Positions 17,837-26,534 are shown, numbered from the stretch's first letter. The stretch: DNA of 64,000 nt from Devosia sp. (GCF_014860165.1 NZ_JACZKG010000054.1:1-64000); one strand, 5' to 3'. Numbers and translations: made by a program. The notes: generated from the letters alone by a model not told the origin.

Positions 17837-19015
17837 ATGGTCATCGAGAACATCATGTATTTCGCGCTGGGCCTGCTGGTTGCGGGCCTGGTGGCGCTGA
17901 TCATCCTGCCGGCAGTGTGGAAGCGGGCGGTGCGCCTCACCAAGCGCCGCATCGAGGCCGCTACGCCCATCACCATGGCCGAATTCCGCGCCGACAAGGA
18001 TCAGCTGCGCGCCGAATTCGCGCTCTCCACCCGCCGGCTCGAAATGAATGTCGAGACCCTGCGCAAGCGGCTCGCCGAACAGCTGGGCGACGTCAACCAG
18101 AAGCGCAGCGACCTGGGCCTGCTCAAGGCCGAGCGCGACCAGCATCTGGCCGTGGTCCGGGAACTCGAAGCCCGTGAAGCCGAACTGCGCGCCCGCGTCG
18201 CGGAACTCGAGCGCGAGGGCACCGACCTCGCCCAGCGCCTGCGCATGCGCGACCGCGAGCTCGATACGCGCAGCGAGGAAGTCGCAAAGCTGCGCGACAC
18301 GCTGCGGGGTGGCCTGCCCCGTGGCACCGACGCCGACGGCAAGCCGCTGACCGGCGACTATGACGAGGACATCGATCGCCTGACCACCACCCTCGCCATC
18401 GAGCGCAAGCGCGCCAGCTTCCTCGAAGACCAGGCCCGCAGCCTTTTGGCCCGGCTCGAGACCTCCGACCGCCGCAGCGTCGAGGCGACAGCAGCCATCG
18501 CCCAGATGCGCGCGGCGCTGACCACCAGGGACGACAAGAAGGACGCCCAGGCCGATAGCCTGGTGGTTGCCGAGGCCCGCATCGCCAGCGCCGAGAACCG
18601 CCTCAACGCCCTGCTGGCCGAAACCAGCCAGGTGGTGGAGCAATCCGAAGGTCGCGCCGAGCTGCTGCTGGCCGACAAGCTCAACCTCGAAGCCGAGTTG
18701 GAGACGCTGCGCAAGAAGGTGAGCAACGTCGAATCCACCATCCTGGCGGACTGGGATACCGAGCGGATCGAGGAAGCCTATCTGCGCGAAAAACTCAACG
18801 ACATTGCCGCCAGCGTCAGCCGGCTGGTCTATGCGGTGGATACCGAGACAGCAGTGCCCAGCGCCAGCGAGGAAAGCCTGTTCGACCGCGTCCAGCGTTT
18901 CGCCGACGACGGCGAGGGCAGCGACACGCTGCCGGCCAAGCCCGCCAAGGGCGACCGCAAGCGCGGCTCGGTGACCGACCGCATGGCGGCGCTCAAGGAA
19001 ATCCAGGGGCGGTAG
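17837..19015 (+). CDS. Membrane-anchored coiled-coil protein
   Basis: 392-aa protein with one N-terminal membrane helix (FALGLLVAGLVALIILPAVW, about residues 7-28), then a long Glu/Arg/Leu-rich coiled coil to about residue 330 and a short acidic, Lys-rich tail. Similar proteins are conserved in Hyphomicrobiales without assigned function. A structural role at the inner membrane, projecting into the cytoplasm, is plausible: positive residues (KRAVRLTKRR) directly follow the helix. The start is chosen because the membrane helix begins there; earlier residues are Cys-rich and not family-like. Confidence 0.75.
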   Translation: MVIENIMYFALGLLVAGLVALIILPAVWKRAVRLTKRRIEAATPITMAEFRADKDQLRAEFALSTRRLEMNVETLRKRLAEQLGDVNQKRSDLGLLKAERDQHLAVVRELEAREAELRARVAELEREGTDLAQRLRMRDRELDTRSEEVAKLRDTLRGGLPRGTDADGKPLTGDYDEDIDRLTTTLAIERKRASFLEDQARSLLARLETSDRRSVEATAAIAQMRAALTTRDDKKDAQADSLVVAEARIASAENRLNALLAETSQVVEQSEGRAELLLADKLNLEAELETLRKKVSNVESTILADWDTERIEEAYLREKLNDIAASVSRLVYAVDTETAVPSASEESLFDRVQRFADDGEGSDTLPAKPAKGDRKRGSVTDRMAALKEIQGR

Positions 19016-19048
19016 CGGAGCGGCGCTTCGCGTGCCCCACCACCAGCC

Positions 19049-19134
19049 GTCACCCTCGGGCTTGACCCGAGGGCACTGTACTTAACAGTGCGCCCCGCAA
19101 AGTGAAGTCCCCTCGGGTCAAGCCCGAGGGTGAC
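19049..19134. repeat. Palindromic intergenic repeat (REP/BIME-like)
   Basis: Two 25-bp arms at 19049-19073 and 19110-19134 are perfect inverted copies of each other, separated by 36 bp. Each arm is itself a small palindrome (CCCTCGGG, five bases, CCCGAGGG). It lies between convergent genes and could fold into a large cruciform and act as a terminator. Confidence 0.85.
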
Positions 19135-19166
19135 GATCGAGCTCTGGGAGGGAGAGGTGGACTCCA

Positions 19167-19508
19167 CTACTCCCCGATCACCACGCTCCGCGTCAATTCC
19201 CCCGTCGCCTGGTCGAACAGCGCCAGCGTCGTGACCCCGTCCGCCGTATAGGTCACATTGATCGCGCCTTCGCTGACCACGGCCGAAACCACCTCGACGC
19301 CATTGGGCAATACCACGCGTTCCGCTACCGCCGGTGGCGGCGCATCGCGCATCACGCGATAGACAAGGGCGATGCCAATCGCCATAAAGCCCAGCAACAG
19401 GATGCCGATCGAAATACCGAACGAGCGGCGCGCCTTCCCCAGCATGGCAATGGCTTCCGGCGTCAGCGGCGCATCGGCCTTTTGTCCAGTCTCGTTAGGA
19501 TCGCTCAT
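19167..19508 (-). CDS. Small single-pass membrane protein, hypothetical
   Basis: 113-aa protein with one hydrophobic helix (FGISIGILLLGFMAIGIALVY, about residues 31-51). The C-terminal part (EVVSAVVSEGAINVTYTADGVTTLALFDQATGEL) looks like a small beta domain outside the membrane. A family of this type (DUF6476-like) is common beside rluD in Hyphomicrobiales; I cannot confirm the family. Its ATG overlaps the ATG of the divergent rluD gene by two bases. Confidence 0.75.
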   Translation of the reverse strand: MSDPNETGQKADAPLTPEAIAMLGKARRSFGISIGILLLGFMAIGIALVYRVMRDAPPPAVAERVVLPNGVEVVSAVVSEGAINVTYTADGVTTLALFDQATGELTRSVVIGE

Positions 19509-20535
19509 GGTCGAAAATACCGCACTAGAGTTCGAGGGCGAGGAAGTCGAAGTCGTCGTCGATGCCGGCATGGCCGGCGAACGGCTCGATGGCGCCCTGG
19601 CCAAGGCCCATACCGTGCTAAGCCGGAGCCGCATCAAGGACCTGATCCTGTCCGGCGCCGTCAGCATCGACGGCACGACCGTCAGCGAGCCCAAATACCG
19701 GCTAAAGGCGGGCGAGACAATCGTTCTTCTTGCCCCACCCCCCGAGGATGCCGAACCCCATCCCGAGGATATCCCGCTCGACATCCTCTACGAGGACGAT
19801 CAGCTCATCGTCGTCAACAAGCCGGTCGGCATGGTGGTCCATCCCGCCCCCGGCTCGCCCGATGGCACGCTGGTCAATGCGCTGCTGTTCCATTGCGGCG
19901 ATAGCCTGGTCGGCATTGGTGGCGTCAAGCGCCCCGGCATCGTGCACCGGCTCGATCGCGACACATCAGGCGTCATGGTCGCCGCCAAGACCGAGAAGGC
20001 GCACAAGCACCTCAGCGAGCAATTCGCCGATCATGGCCGCACCGGGCCGCTGCACCGGGCCTATATCGCCTTCGTCTGGGGCTCCACCGAAACCGCCAAG
20101 GGCACGATCAACGCGCCCCTCGGCCGCGACCAGAACAATCGCCTCAAGCAGGCGGTGCGCAAGGATGGACGCGAGGCCATCACCCACTATTTCGTCGAGG
20201 CCCGCTTCGGCGATGTCGGCTGGGACATCACACGGGTGCAGTGCCATCTCGAAACCGGCCGCACCCACCAGATCCGCGTGCATATGGCCCATATCGGCCA
20301 TCCCCTGGTCGCCGACACGGTCTATGCCGCCGGCTACGCCACCAAGATCAACAAGCTGCCGCCCGACGTGGCCGGTCCGATCCAGACCCTCGGCCGCCAG
20401 GCACTGCACGCTGCGGAACTGGGCTTCGAGCATCCGGTAACCAAGGAGGAGATGTTCTTCGAAGCCCCGCTGCCGCCCGATCTGCAGGCGCTGGAGGATG
20501 CGCTGGAGAACTACGACAAGGCATTTGCGCGGTAG
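19507..20535 (+). CDS. rluD: RluA/RluD-family 23S rRNA pseudouridine synthase
   Basis: 342-aa enzyme. An S4 RNA-binding domain occupies about residues 22-80 (LDGALAKAHTVLSRSRIKDLILSGAVSIDG), and the catalytic motif HRLDRDTSGVMVAAKT carries the essential Asp of the RluA family. Conserved RVHMAHIGHPLVAD and GRQALHAAELGFEHP segments follow. In Escherichia coli, RluD modifies positions 1911/1915/1917 of 23S rRNA; this member is closest to that branch by layout. An AGGA site seven bases upstream supports the ATG. rpoH is next, 196 bp downstream. Confidence 0.87.
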   Translation: MVENTALEFEGEEVEVVVDAGMAGERLDGALAKAHTVLSRSRIKDLILSGAVSIDGTTVSEPKYRLKAGETIVLLAPPPEDAEPHPEDIPLDILYEDDQLIVVNKPVGMVVHPAPGSPDGTLVNALLFHCGDSLVGIGGVKRPGIVHRLDRDTSGVMVAAKTEKAHKHLSEQFADHGRTGPLHRAYIAFVWGSTETAKGTINAPLGRDQNNRLKQAVRKDGREAITHYFVEARFGDVGWDITRVQCHLETGRTHQIRVHMAHIGHPLVADTVYAAGYATKINKLPPDVAGPIQTLGRQALHAAELGFEHPVTKEEMFFEAPLPPDLQALEDALENYDKAFAR

Positions 20536-20540
20536 CTCTT

Positions 20541-20575
20541 CTCACCTCTCCCTTTGGGTGAGGTAAGAGGGAACC
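20541..20575. repeat. Degenerate copy of the CACCTCTCCC repeat
   Basis: The 35-bp stretch following rluD contains TCACCTCTCCCTTTGGG, identical to the start of the repeat arm at 24153, and then degrades. It may be a decayed single arm of the same intergenic repeat family. Confidence 0.55.
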
Positions 20576-20612
20576 TTCCTCAACATTGCGCATTTGTAAT
20601 CTCTTGGCGCTC

Positions 20613-20642
20613 TTACAATCGCCCAATTGCGTCCTATATAGT
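20613..20642 (+). promoter_or_regulatory. Possible promoter of rpoH
   Basis: TTACAA, 18 bases, TATAGT (five of six matches at -10) about 90 bp upstream of the rpoH start. Weak -35 match; candidate only. Confidence 0.35.
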
Positions 20643-20731
20643 TCATCGTTGTTTGCCGATGGGCCGGTTACGGCCATCGCCAGATACGCTTCCGCCCGTG
20701 CCATACGGGGGAACCAGAAAGGGGTGCGTCC

Positions 20732-21601
20732 ATGGCCCAGACCAATCTTCCAGTCCTCTCCGCCGAAGGGGGCTTGAGCCGCTATCTTCAGGAAATCCGC
20801 AAGTTCCCCATGCTGGAACCGGATGAAGAATACATGCTGGCCAAGCGCTACAAGGAACATCAGGACCCCGGTGCGGCCCAGAAACTCATAACCAGCCATC
20901 TCCGCCTCGTGGCCAAGATCGCCATGGGCTACCGCGGCTATGGCCTGCCCATTTCCGAAGTCATTTCGGAAGGCAATGTCGGCCTCATGCATGCGGTCAA
21001 ACGTTTCGAGCCCGAAAAGGGCTTCCGCCTGGCCACCTATGCCATGTGGTGGATCCGCGCGGCCATCCAGGAATATGTGCTGCGCAGCTGGAGCCTGGTC
21101 AAGATCGGCACCACCGCCGCCCAGAAGCGCCTGTTCTTCAACCTGCGCAAGGTGAAGGGCCAGATTGCCGCCCTGGACGACGGCTCGCTCCATCCTGACC
21201 AGATCAAGCAGATTGCCACCACCCTCAAGGTGACCGAGGATGACGTGGTATCCATGAATGCGCGCCTCTCGGGCGACGCCTCGCTCAATTCGCCGATGCG
21301 TGCCGACGAAGGTTCGTCCGAATGGCAGGATTGGCTGGTCGACGATACCCCAAGTGCTGAAACCAGCCTGGGCGAAAGCCAGGAATTCTCGGAGCGGATG
21401 GGTCTGCTGACCAGCGCCATGGACGTGCTCAACGAGCGCGAGCGCGCCATCTTCCAGGCCCGCCGCCTGCAGGACAATCCCGCGACGCTCGAAGAGCTGG
21501 CCCAGCAATATGACGTCAGCCGCGAGCGCATCCGGCAGATCGAGGTCCGCGCCTTCGAAAAGGTGCAGGACGCGGTCAAGGAAGCCGCCGCGGCGCACTG
21601 A
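20732..21601 (+). CDS. rpoH: RNA polymerase sigma-32 factor RpoH
   Basis: 289-aa heat-shock sigma factor. Region 2 has LITSHLRLVAKIAMGYRGYGLP, then SEGNVGLMHAVKRFEPEKGFRLATYAMWWIRAAIQEY, followed by the diagnostic RpoH box QKRLFFNLRKVK near residue 131. Region 4 ends ATLEELAQQYDVSRERIRQIEVRAFEKVQ. Length is typical. It directs transcription of heat-shock genes. A GGGG-rich site precedes the ATG, and a strong terminator follows the stop. Confidence 0.96.
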   Translation: MAQTNLPVLSAEGGLSRYLQEIRKFPMLEPDEEYMLAKRYKEHQDPGAAQKLITSHLRLVAKIAMGYRGYGLPISEVISEGNVGLMHAVKRFEPEKGFRLATYAMWWIRAAIQEYVLRSWSLVKIGTTAAQKRLFFNLRKVKGQIAALDDGSLHPDQIKQIATTLKVTEDDVVSMNARLSGDASLNSPMRADEGSSEWQDWLVDDTPSAETSLGESQEFSERMGLLTSAMDVLNERERAIFQARRLQDNPATLEELAQQYDVSRERIRQIEVRAFEKVQDAVKEAAAAH

Positions 21602-21620
21602 GCGCCCCCGACACAGTTGG

Positions 21621-21649
21621 AAAGGGCCACCTTCGGGTGGCCCTTTGTC
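21621..21649 (+). terminator. Rho-independent terminator of rpoH
   Basis: An 11-bp stem (21621-21631 with 21636-21646) closed by a UUCG tetraloop, ending in TTT, 19 nt after the rpoH stop. Its 3' end touches the stop codon of the convergent zinc-ribbon gene. Confidence 0.85.
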
Positions 21650-22157
21650 ATTTCGTGATGGTCTGCTTGTCGCGCTCGCGCGTTTCGGTGAGCAGGCGGG
21701 TCGTTACATTCTGGCAATGGGCACAGGTCGAGGTCACGGTGACCTCATAGGTGTCCTCGATCCATTTGGTCATCACCTTGCCCGGCTTTGCAGGCGCGGC
21801 GCTGAGCTTGGCTTTCGTCTTGTCGACGGCTTCCGCTGGCACGGCCTCTTCGACCTTGCTCCTAGGTTCGCTTGACACCAGCCGCTCGCTGCGTCCGCTC
21901 TCCCTGACGCTGAACGGCGTGCCGCATTTCTCGCATTGCGCCTGCTTCGACCCTGAGCCGAAAATGCCGCGATAGCTGGCGAACCCGACACCACCAGCGG
22001 CGATGACCGCGATGGCCGCGCGCGGCAGCATGTCAAGGCTCCCCGCAAGCCAGTAGCCCAATCCACCCACGACCAGGCCGGCAATGCTGCCCCAGATCAA
22101 TCCGCTCTTGTGAATACTGGCGCGCAGCGCCGCCTGCTCAACCGACAGATCGCTCAT
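21648..22157 (-). CDS. Membrane protein with zinc-ribbon-like cysteines
   Basis: About 169-aa protein. Two hydrophobic segments (SGLIWGSIAGLVVGGLGYWLAG; LPRAAIAVIAAGGVGFASY) are followed by a cytosolic part with two CxxC pairs, CEKCGTPF and CAHCQNVT, about 75 residues apart, which could together bind one zinc ion. I do not recognise a named family. Start choice: ATG at 22157 has a GGGGGA ribosome site at good distance; an ATG two codons earlier and a GTG six codons earlier are alternatives. Confidence 0.7.
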   Translation of the reverse strand: MSDLSVEQAALRASIHKSGLIWGSIAGLVVGGLGYWLAGSLDMLPRAAIAVIAAGGVGFASYRGIFGSGSKQAQCEKCGTPFSVRESGRSERLVSSEPRSKVEEAVPAEAVDKTKAKLSAAPAKPGKVMTKWIEDTYEVTVTSTCAHCQNVTTRLLTETRERDKQTITK

Positions 22158-22213
22158 GTCCATGTCCCCCAACACTGGGGCGCAATCTTACCGTAGCCAC
22201 GAGGCCGGGCAAG

Positions 22214-22909
22214 TCATGTATGTGCGGCCATCAAGTCCCACAGCCGCTCCTTGCCCAGGATGAGCAGCCAGGGCGTTGCATCAGCAGGCACGATCTCCAC
22301 AGCGCCACCAGTGCCCTCGTTCGACGTGCCGATCAGCCCGCCCGGCTCCAGCAACAGCCCATCCATCGGATAATACAGCCCCGTCGAATGCAAAAACCGG
22401 ATCGGCAGCAGGGGATGGATCGACACGCGCTCCCTAGGCCCCGCCTCGAAGCGGATCGGGCCCACGACCGCCAGCGCCACGTCGACCTCGTCAACCAACA
22501 GCAGACGGCGCGTCGGGGCATATTGCAGCACCGCGCTGAGCGCCGCCAGGGTGTGGTCGAGCCTCTTGCCCGTCATGCCCAAGGCCAGCGTCACCGGGGC
22601 GCTGGTGGAATAGAGCGCCTTCTGGAAATCGGTGGTGATCTGCTCGGGAATGTGGATGACGCGGGTGCGCTCTTCCCACACGGTCCTGTCGGCCAGCGAA
22701 TCGAGGTCGCCGATGATAGCCGCCGGCATCAGGCCGGCGTCGCCGATGGCGTCGGCGCCGCCATCGGCGCCCACCAGCGCCACACCGCGATCCGCCAATT
22801 CGCGCAACAGCGCCGGGTCCACCGCCCCGCCGCCCACAATGGCCATGGGCCCTTCGAATACGACCATTGGCGCATCCGCCGCGGGCACGGAAGTGTCTTG
22901 CACTGTCAC
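22214..22909 (-). CDS. thiN: Thiamine diphosphokinase
   Basis: 231-aa enzyme converting thiamine to thiamine diphosphate with ATP. The family motifs are GADGGADAIGDAGLMPAAIIGDLDSL, the substrate-site ITTDFQKAL and ALGMTGKRLDHTLAAL. It is divergent from the thiBPQ uptake operon, so imported thiamine can be activated directly. The open frame reaches 22978, which would antisense the riboswitch; a GTG at 22909 with a GAGAG site is preferred, and an ATG at 22867 is possible. Because the riboswitch faces the other way, thiN is probably not controlled by it. Confidence 0.88.
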   Translation of the reverse strand: MTVQDTSVPAADAPMVVFEGPMAIVGGGAVDPALLRELADRGVALVGADGGADAIGDAGLMPAAIIGDLDSLADRTVWEERTRVIHIPEQITTDFQKALYSTSAPVTLALGMTGKRLDHTLAALSAVLQYAPTRRLLLVDEVDVALAVVGPIRFEAGPRERVSIHPLLPIRFLHSTGLYYPMDGLLLEPGGLIGTSNEGTGGAVEIVPADATPWLLILGKERLWDLMAAHT

Positions 22910-22929
22910 AAAGCTCTCATTAAGTGTGG

Positions 22930-23020
22930 GGCGTCTCGCTGGGGTGTTCCGGAAGTTCCGGAGCTGAGAATTACCCATTGAACCTGAACCAGGTCATGCT
23001 GGCGGAGGAAGTTCGAGATG
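22930..23020 (+). ncRNA. TPP riboswitch (thi-box)
   Basis: The canonical core is present in order: GGGGTG (22941-22946), CTGAGA (22964-22969), ACCC (22973-22976), GAACCTGA (22980-22987), then GCTGGCGGAGGAA. P1 can pair TCTCG 22934-22938 with CGAGA 23014-23018. It lies 79 bp upstream of thiB. The same CGAGA can pair with TCTCG at about 23030-23034, giving an alternative hairpin that would compete with P1, a likely expression platform. Confidence 0.93.
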
Positions 23021-23098
23021 GCAAGGGCGTCTCGGCGTCCTCTCCATTGACGCTATCCCTTCACTCATGGCCGTGACACCAAACGAAGGGAATGACCC

Positions 23099-24106
23099 AT
23101 GGTCAAATTCACCCGTCTGGCGCTTGCGGTCCTATCCGGACTGTTCGTCGCGCCCGCTTTCGCCGAAGAAGTGCCAATCCTGCGCATCTACACCTATGAC
23201 GGCTTTGCCGCCGAGTGGGGCCCAGGGCCCGGCCTCAAGGCCGGCTTCGAGGCGATCTGCGGCGGCTGCTTTGTCGAATTCATCGCCGCCGACAGCTCCA
23301 TCGGCACCCTGCGCCGCGTGCAGCTCGAAGGCGACACCACCGAGGCCGACCTTATCGTCGGGCTCGATACCGCCATCGCCGGCGAGGCCCGCGCCACCGG
23401 CCTCTTTGCCGATCATGAGCTTGATCTCTCCGGCCTCAGCCTGCCCGGCGAGTGGACCGACACGCAGTTCGTGCCCTTCGATTATGCCCACTTCGCCTTC
23501 GTCTACGATACCGACACCGTGCCCAATCCGCCCAAGTCGTTCGAGGAACTGATCGCCCTGCCCGACGACTTCAAGATCGTGGTGCAGGACCCCCGTTCCG
23601 CCACACCGGGCCTCGGCCTCGTGCTGTGGATCGCCGCCGCCTATGGTGACCGCGCCCCGGAAATCTGGGCCGGCCTCAAGCCGCATATCCTCACCGTCAC
23701 GCGCGAGTGGAGCGAAAGCTACAACCTCTTCCTCGAGGGCGAAGCCGATATGGCGCTGAGCTATTCAACCTCGCCCGCCTACCACATCATTTCCGAGGGC
23801 GACGACACCATCAAGGCCGCCCTGTTCGAGGAAGGCCACCTGGCCCAGACCGAAGTGGCCGGCGTCCTGAAATCCTCGCATGCTCCGGCCTTGGCACAGA
23901 AGTTCCTCGCCTATCTGACGTCGCCCGAGGGCCAGAAGCAGATCCCATCGACCAACTGGATGTTCCCGGTCATCGACCTGGGGGCCGACCTCGATCCGAC
24001 CTTCGCCACGCTGCCGCAGCCGGAAAAGACGCTTGTGCTGAGCGACGACGACATCGCCGCCAACGGCCAGCGCTGGGTGGATGAGATGCTGGCGGCCGTG
24101 CAGTAG
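23099..24106 (+). CDS. thiB: Thiamine ABC transporter substrate-binding protein
   Basis: 335-aa periplasmic protein: signal peptide 1-22 (FVAPAFAEE), then the ThiB pattern LRIYTYDGFAAEWGPGPGLKAGFEA, FVPFDYAHFAFVYDT, and TREWSESYNLFLEGEADMALSYSTSP. It binds thiamine and its phosphates for import. It is the first gene behind the TPP riboswitch. A GAAGGG site precedes the ATG. A palindromic repeat separates it from thiP. Confidence 0.93.
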   Translation: MVKFTRLALAVLSGLFVAPAFAEEVPILRIYTYDGFAAEWGPGPGLKAGFEAICGGCFVEFIAADSSIGTLRRVQLEGDTTEADLIVGLDTAIAGEARATGLFADHELDLSGLSLPGEWTDTQFVPFDYAHFAFVYDTDTVPNPPKSFEELIALPDDFKIVVQDPRSATPGLGLVLWIAAAYGDRAPEIWAGLKPHILTVTREWSESYNLFLEGEADMALSYSTSPAYHIISEGDDTIKAALFEEGHLAQTEVAGVLKSSHAPALAQKFLAYLTSPEGQKQIPSTNWMFPVIDLGADLDPTFATLPQPEKTLVLSDDDIAANGQRWVDEMLAAVQ

Positions 24107-24152
24107 GGACACAAGGGAGATCGCGGCTGTGAGCGGCAGGTTGAGCACCGCG

Positions 24153-24283
24153 TCACCTCTCCCTTTGGGGGAGAGGTCGACCGTCTTCGGTCGGGTGAGG
24201 GGGCCTTCCCCACACGCCGAGCCAAAAAAAGGCCCCCTCACCCGGCGCTGTCGCGCCGACCTCTCCCCCAAAGGGAGAGGTGA
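24153..24283. repeat. Large palindromic repeat between thiB and thiP
   Basis: Outer arms 24153-24179 and 24257-24283 are perfect 27-bp inverted copies. An inner inverted pair (GGTGAGGGGGCC near 24194 and GGCCCCCTCACC near 24234) nests within. Such a structure in the transcript would form a very stable hairpin inside the thiBPQ operon. Confidence 0.88.
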
Positions 24284-24307
24284 GCTGCGGCGCTTGGAAT
24301 CGGCCCC

Positions 24308-25897
24308 TTGCTGACCCTGCCCCATCGCCCCATCCGTATCGCAGTCGCCATCACCCTGGCCGTGGCAATAACCGCGCTCATCGCCCTCGTCCTTTGGTCG
24401 ATCCTGACGGCGGCCAGTGGCGGCGCCACCGGCTCGCGCATCGACATCCCGCACCTGTTGCGCATGACCTCCATCCAGGCCGGCCTCACCACCGTCCTCT
24501 CCATAACCGTGGGAATTGCCCTGGCCTGGGCGCTCAATCGCCTGCGTTTCCCCGGCCGCGACCTGGTCGTCGGCCTCTTCGCCTCGGCCATCGTCACGCC
24601 CGGCATGGTGGTGGCCTTCGGGCTGCTGTCAATCTGGGGACGCAACGGCTGGATCAACCAGGCCAGCGAGGCCTGGTTCGGCATATCGATCGGCAGCCCG
24701 GCCTACGGCCTTTCGGGGATCCTGCTCGCCCATGTCGTGCTCGACGGCGCCCTGGCCGCCCGCATCATGCTGGCCCGGCTCGACGCCATTCCCACCGGCC
24801 GGCTCAAGACCGGCCAGTCGCTGGGCCTGTCCGCCTTCCAGCGCTTCGCCATTATCGACTGGCCGGCCCTGCGCGGCACCATACCCGGCCTTGCCGCCAT
24901 CATCTTCCTCCTCGCCTTCACCAGCTTTCCCATCGTGCTGCTACTAGGCGGCGGCCCCGCCAACCAGACACTGGAAGTCGCCATCTACGCTGCCGTGCGC
25001 CAGGATTTCGACCTCGCCGGTGCCGTGCTGCTGGCCGCCACCCAGATCGCCGTCTGCTCGCTGGTCATCCTGGCCGCCTCGGCCCTGGCGCCCATCCCCA
25101 CCAACTTTGGCGCCTCGACACCGCCGCGCTGGCGCGACAGAGGCCCGGCCCGGTCGCTGCAGGCCCTGGTTCTGCTCGGCTGTACCATTGGCTTCCTGTT
25201 GCCACTGACCGCCGTGCTGGTCGACGGCGTGGGCGCGGGAATGGGACGTGTCGTGGCCCAGCCGGCCTTCTGGTGGGCAGCAGCAAGCAGCCTTGTCATC
25301 GGCACGACCTCAGCCCTGCTGACCCTGTTGCTGGCCCTTGCCCTGGCCCTTGGGCGCGGCGCCACCGGCAGCGGCACCCTGCGCACGCTGCTGGGCATGC
25401 CGGCCTTCGCCTATCTCGCGGTGCCCGCGGTCGTGCTGTCGCTGGGATTCTTCCTGCTTGTGCGCACTCTCGGCATCGCGCCGTCCACGGCCGCGCCCTT
25501 CGTCGTCATCCTGGGCAATAGCCTGTTGGCGCTGCCCTTCGCCATGGCGACCCTGGGCCCGCCGCTCGAAGCCATTGCCCGCACCCGCGGCAAGCTCATC
25601 CGCTCGCTCGGACTGTCCGGCTGGCGCCAGTTCGCCCTGGTCGAATATCCCCTGCTCGGTCGGGACATCGGGGTCATGCTGGCGCTCGCCTTCTGCTTCT
25701 CGCTGGGCGACCTCGGCGTCATCGCCCTGTTCGGCACCCAGGATTTCCAGACCCTGCCGCTGATGATGTTCCGCGCGCTCGGCTCCTATCGCAACAACGA
25801 CGCTGCCGCGATCGCCGCCATCCTGCTGATCGGCACCATCGCTGCCTTTGTCGGTCTGCCCAAACTGTTCGAGAGGATCGCCGATGCTGCGCGTTGA
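24308..25897 (+). CDS. thiP: Thiamine ABC transporter permease
   Basis: 529-aa inner-membrane protein with two fused permease halves, as in ThiP. Each half has about six helices and an EAA-type loop: LDAIPTGRLKTGQSLGLSAFQRF in the first, IARTRGKLIRSLGLSGWRQF in the second. Length is that of ThiP. The only upstream start in frame is TTG at 24308, directly after the palindromic repeat. It overlaps thiQ by 14 bp. Confidence 0.92.
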   Translation: MLTLPHRPIRIAVAITLAVAITALIALVLWSILTAASGGATGSRIDIPHLLRMTSIQAGLTTVLSITVGIALAWALNRLRFPGRDLVVGLFASAIVTPGMVVAFGLLSIWGRNGWINQASEAWFGISIGSPAYGLSGILLAHVVLDGALAARIMLARLDAIPTGRLKTGQSLGLSAFQRFAIIDWPALRGTIPGLAAIIFLLAFTSFPIVLLLGGGPANQTLEVAIYAAVRQDFDLAGAVLLAATQIAVCSLVILAASALAPIPTNFGASTPPRWRDRGPARSLQALVLLGCTIGFLLPLTAVLVDGVGAGMGRVVAQPAFWWAAASSLVIGTTSALLTLLLALALALGRGATGSGTLRTLLGMPAFAYLAVPAVVLSLGFFLLVRTLGIAPSTAAPFVVILGNSLLALPFAMATLGPPLEAIARTRGKLIRSLGLSGWRQFALVEYPLLGRDIGVMLALAFCFSLGDLGVIALFGTQDFQTLPLMMFRALGSYRNNDAAAIAAILLIGTIAAFVGLPKLFERIADAAR

Positions 25898-26534
25898 GAA
25901 CCTGACCTACGCACATCCCGGCCAGGCGGCTCCCTACATATTCTCCTTCACTGCCGAAGCCGGCGAGGTCACCGCCATTTCGGGGCCTAGCGGCTCAGGA
26001 AAATCGACCTTACTCGACCTGCTCGCCGGCTTCCTGTTGCCAAGCGCCGGCCGTATCGAACTCGACCGGCAGGACCTGCTGCCCCTGCCCCCCGAGGCCC
26101 GGCCGGTGTCACTGCTGCTGCAGTCGGAAAGCCTGTTCGAGCACCTGACGGCGGCGCGCAATATCGGGCTTGGCCTGCCGGCCGGCCTCGACCGCGCGCA
26201 GGCCCGGATGCAGATCGATGCGGCCTTGGTGGAGGTTGGTCTTGAGGGAATCGGCGACCAGGTGGCCAGCACGCTCAGCGGCGGCCAGAAACAACGCGTG
26301 GCCCTGGCACGCACGCTGTTGCGCGCCAGGCCGGTGCTGCTGCTGGACGAACCCTTCTCGGCCCTGGACGACGACACCCGCATTTCGGTGCGGGAGCTGG
26401 TGGGCCAGCTAACGGCGCGCCACGCCTGGCACACCATCCTCGTCAGCCACCACGCCGACGACATCGCAGCCCTCGCCAGGCGGCGCTATGTTCTGTCCGA
26501 GGGGAAATTGCGGGCCGTAACGCCCTCCCCCTGA
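25884..26534 (+). CDS. thiQ: Thiamine ABC transporter ATP-binding protein
   Basis: 216-aa ATPase. Walker A is SGPSGSGKSTLLDL, signature LSGGQKQRVALARTLL, Walker B VLLLDEPFSALDDDTR, switch His in VSHHADD. The lean size matches ThiQ, which lacks the C-terminal regulatory domain of larger importers. The ATG at 25884 overlaps thiP, indicating translational coupling; the frame extends 12 codons further upstream. It completes the riboswitch-controlled thiBPQ system. Confidence 0.92.
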   Translation: MLRVENLTYAHPGQAAPYIFSFTAEAGEVTAISGPSGSGKSTLLDLLAGFLLPSAGRIELDRQDLLPLPPEARPVSLLLQSESLFEHLTAARNIGLGLPAGLDRAQARMQIDAALVEVGLEGIGDQVASTLSGGQKQRVALARTLLRARPVLLLDEPFSALDDDTRISVRELVGQLTARHAWHTILVSHHADDIAALARRRYVLSEGKLRAVTPSP

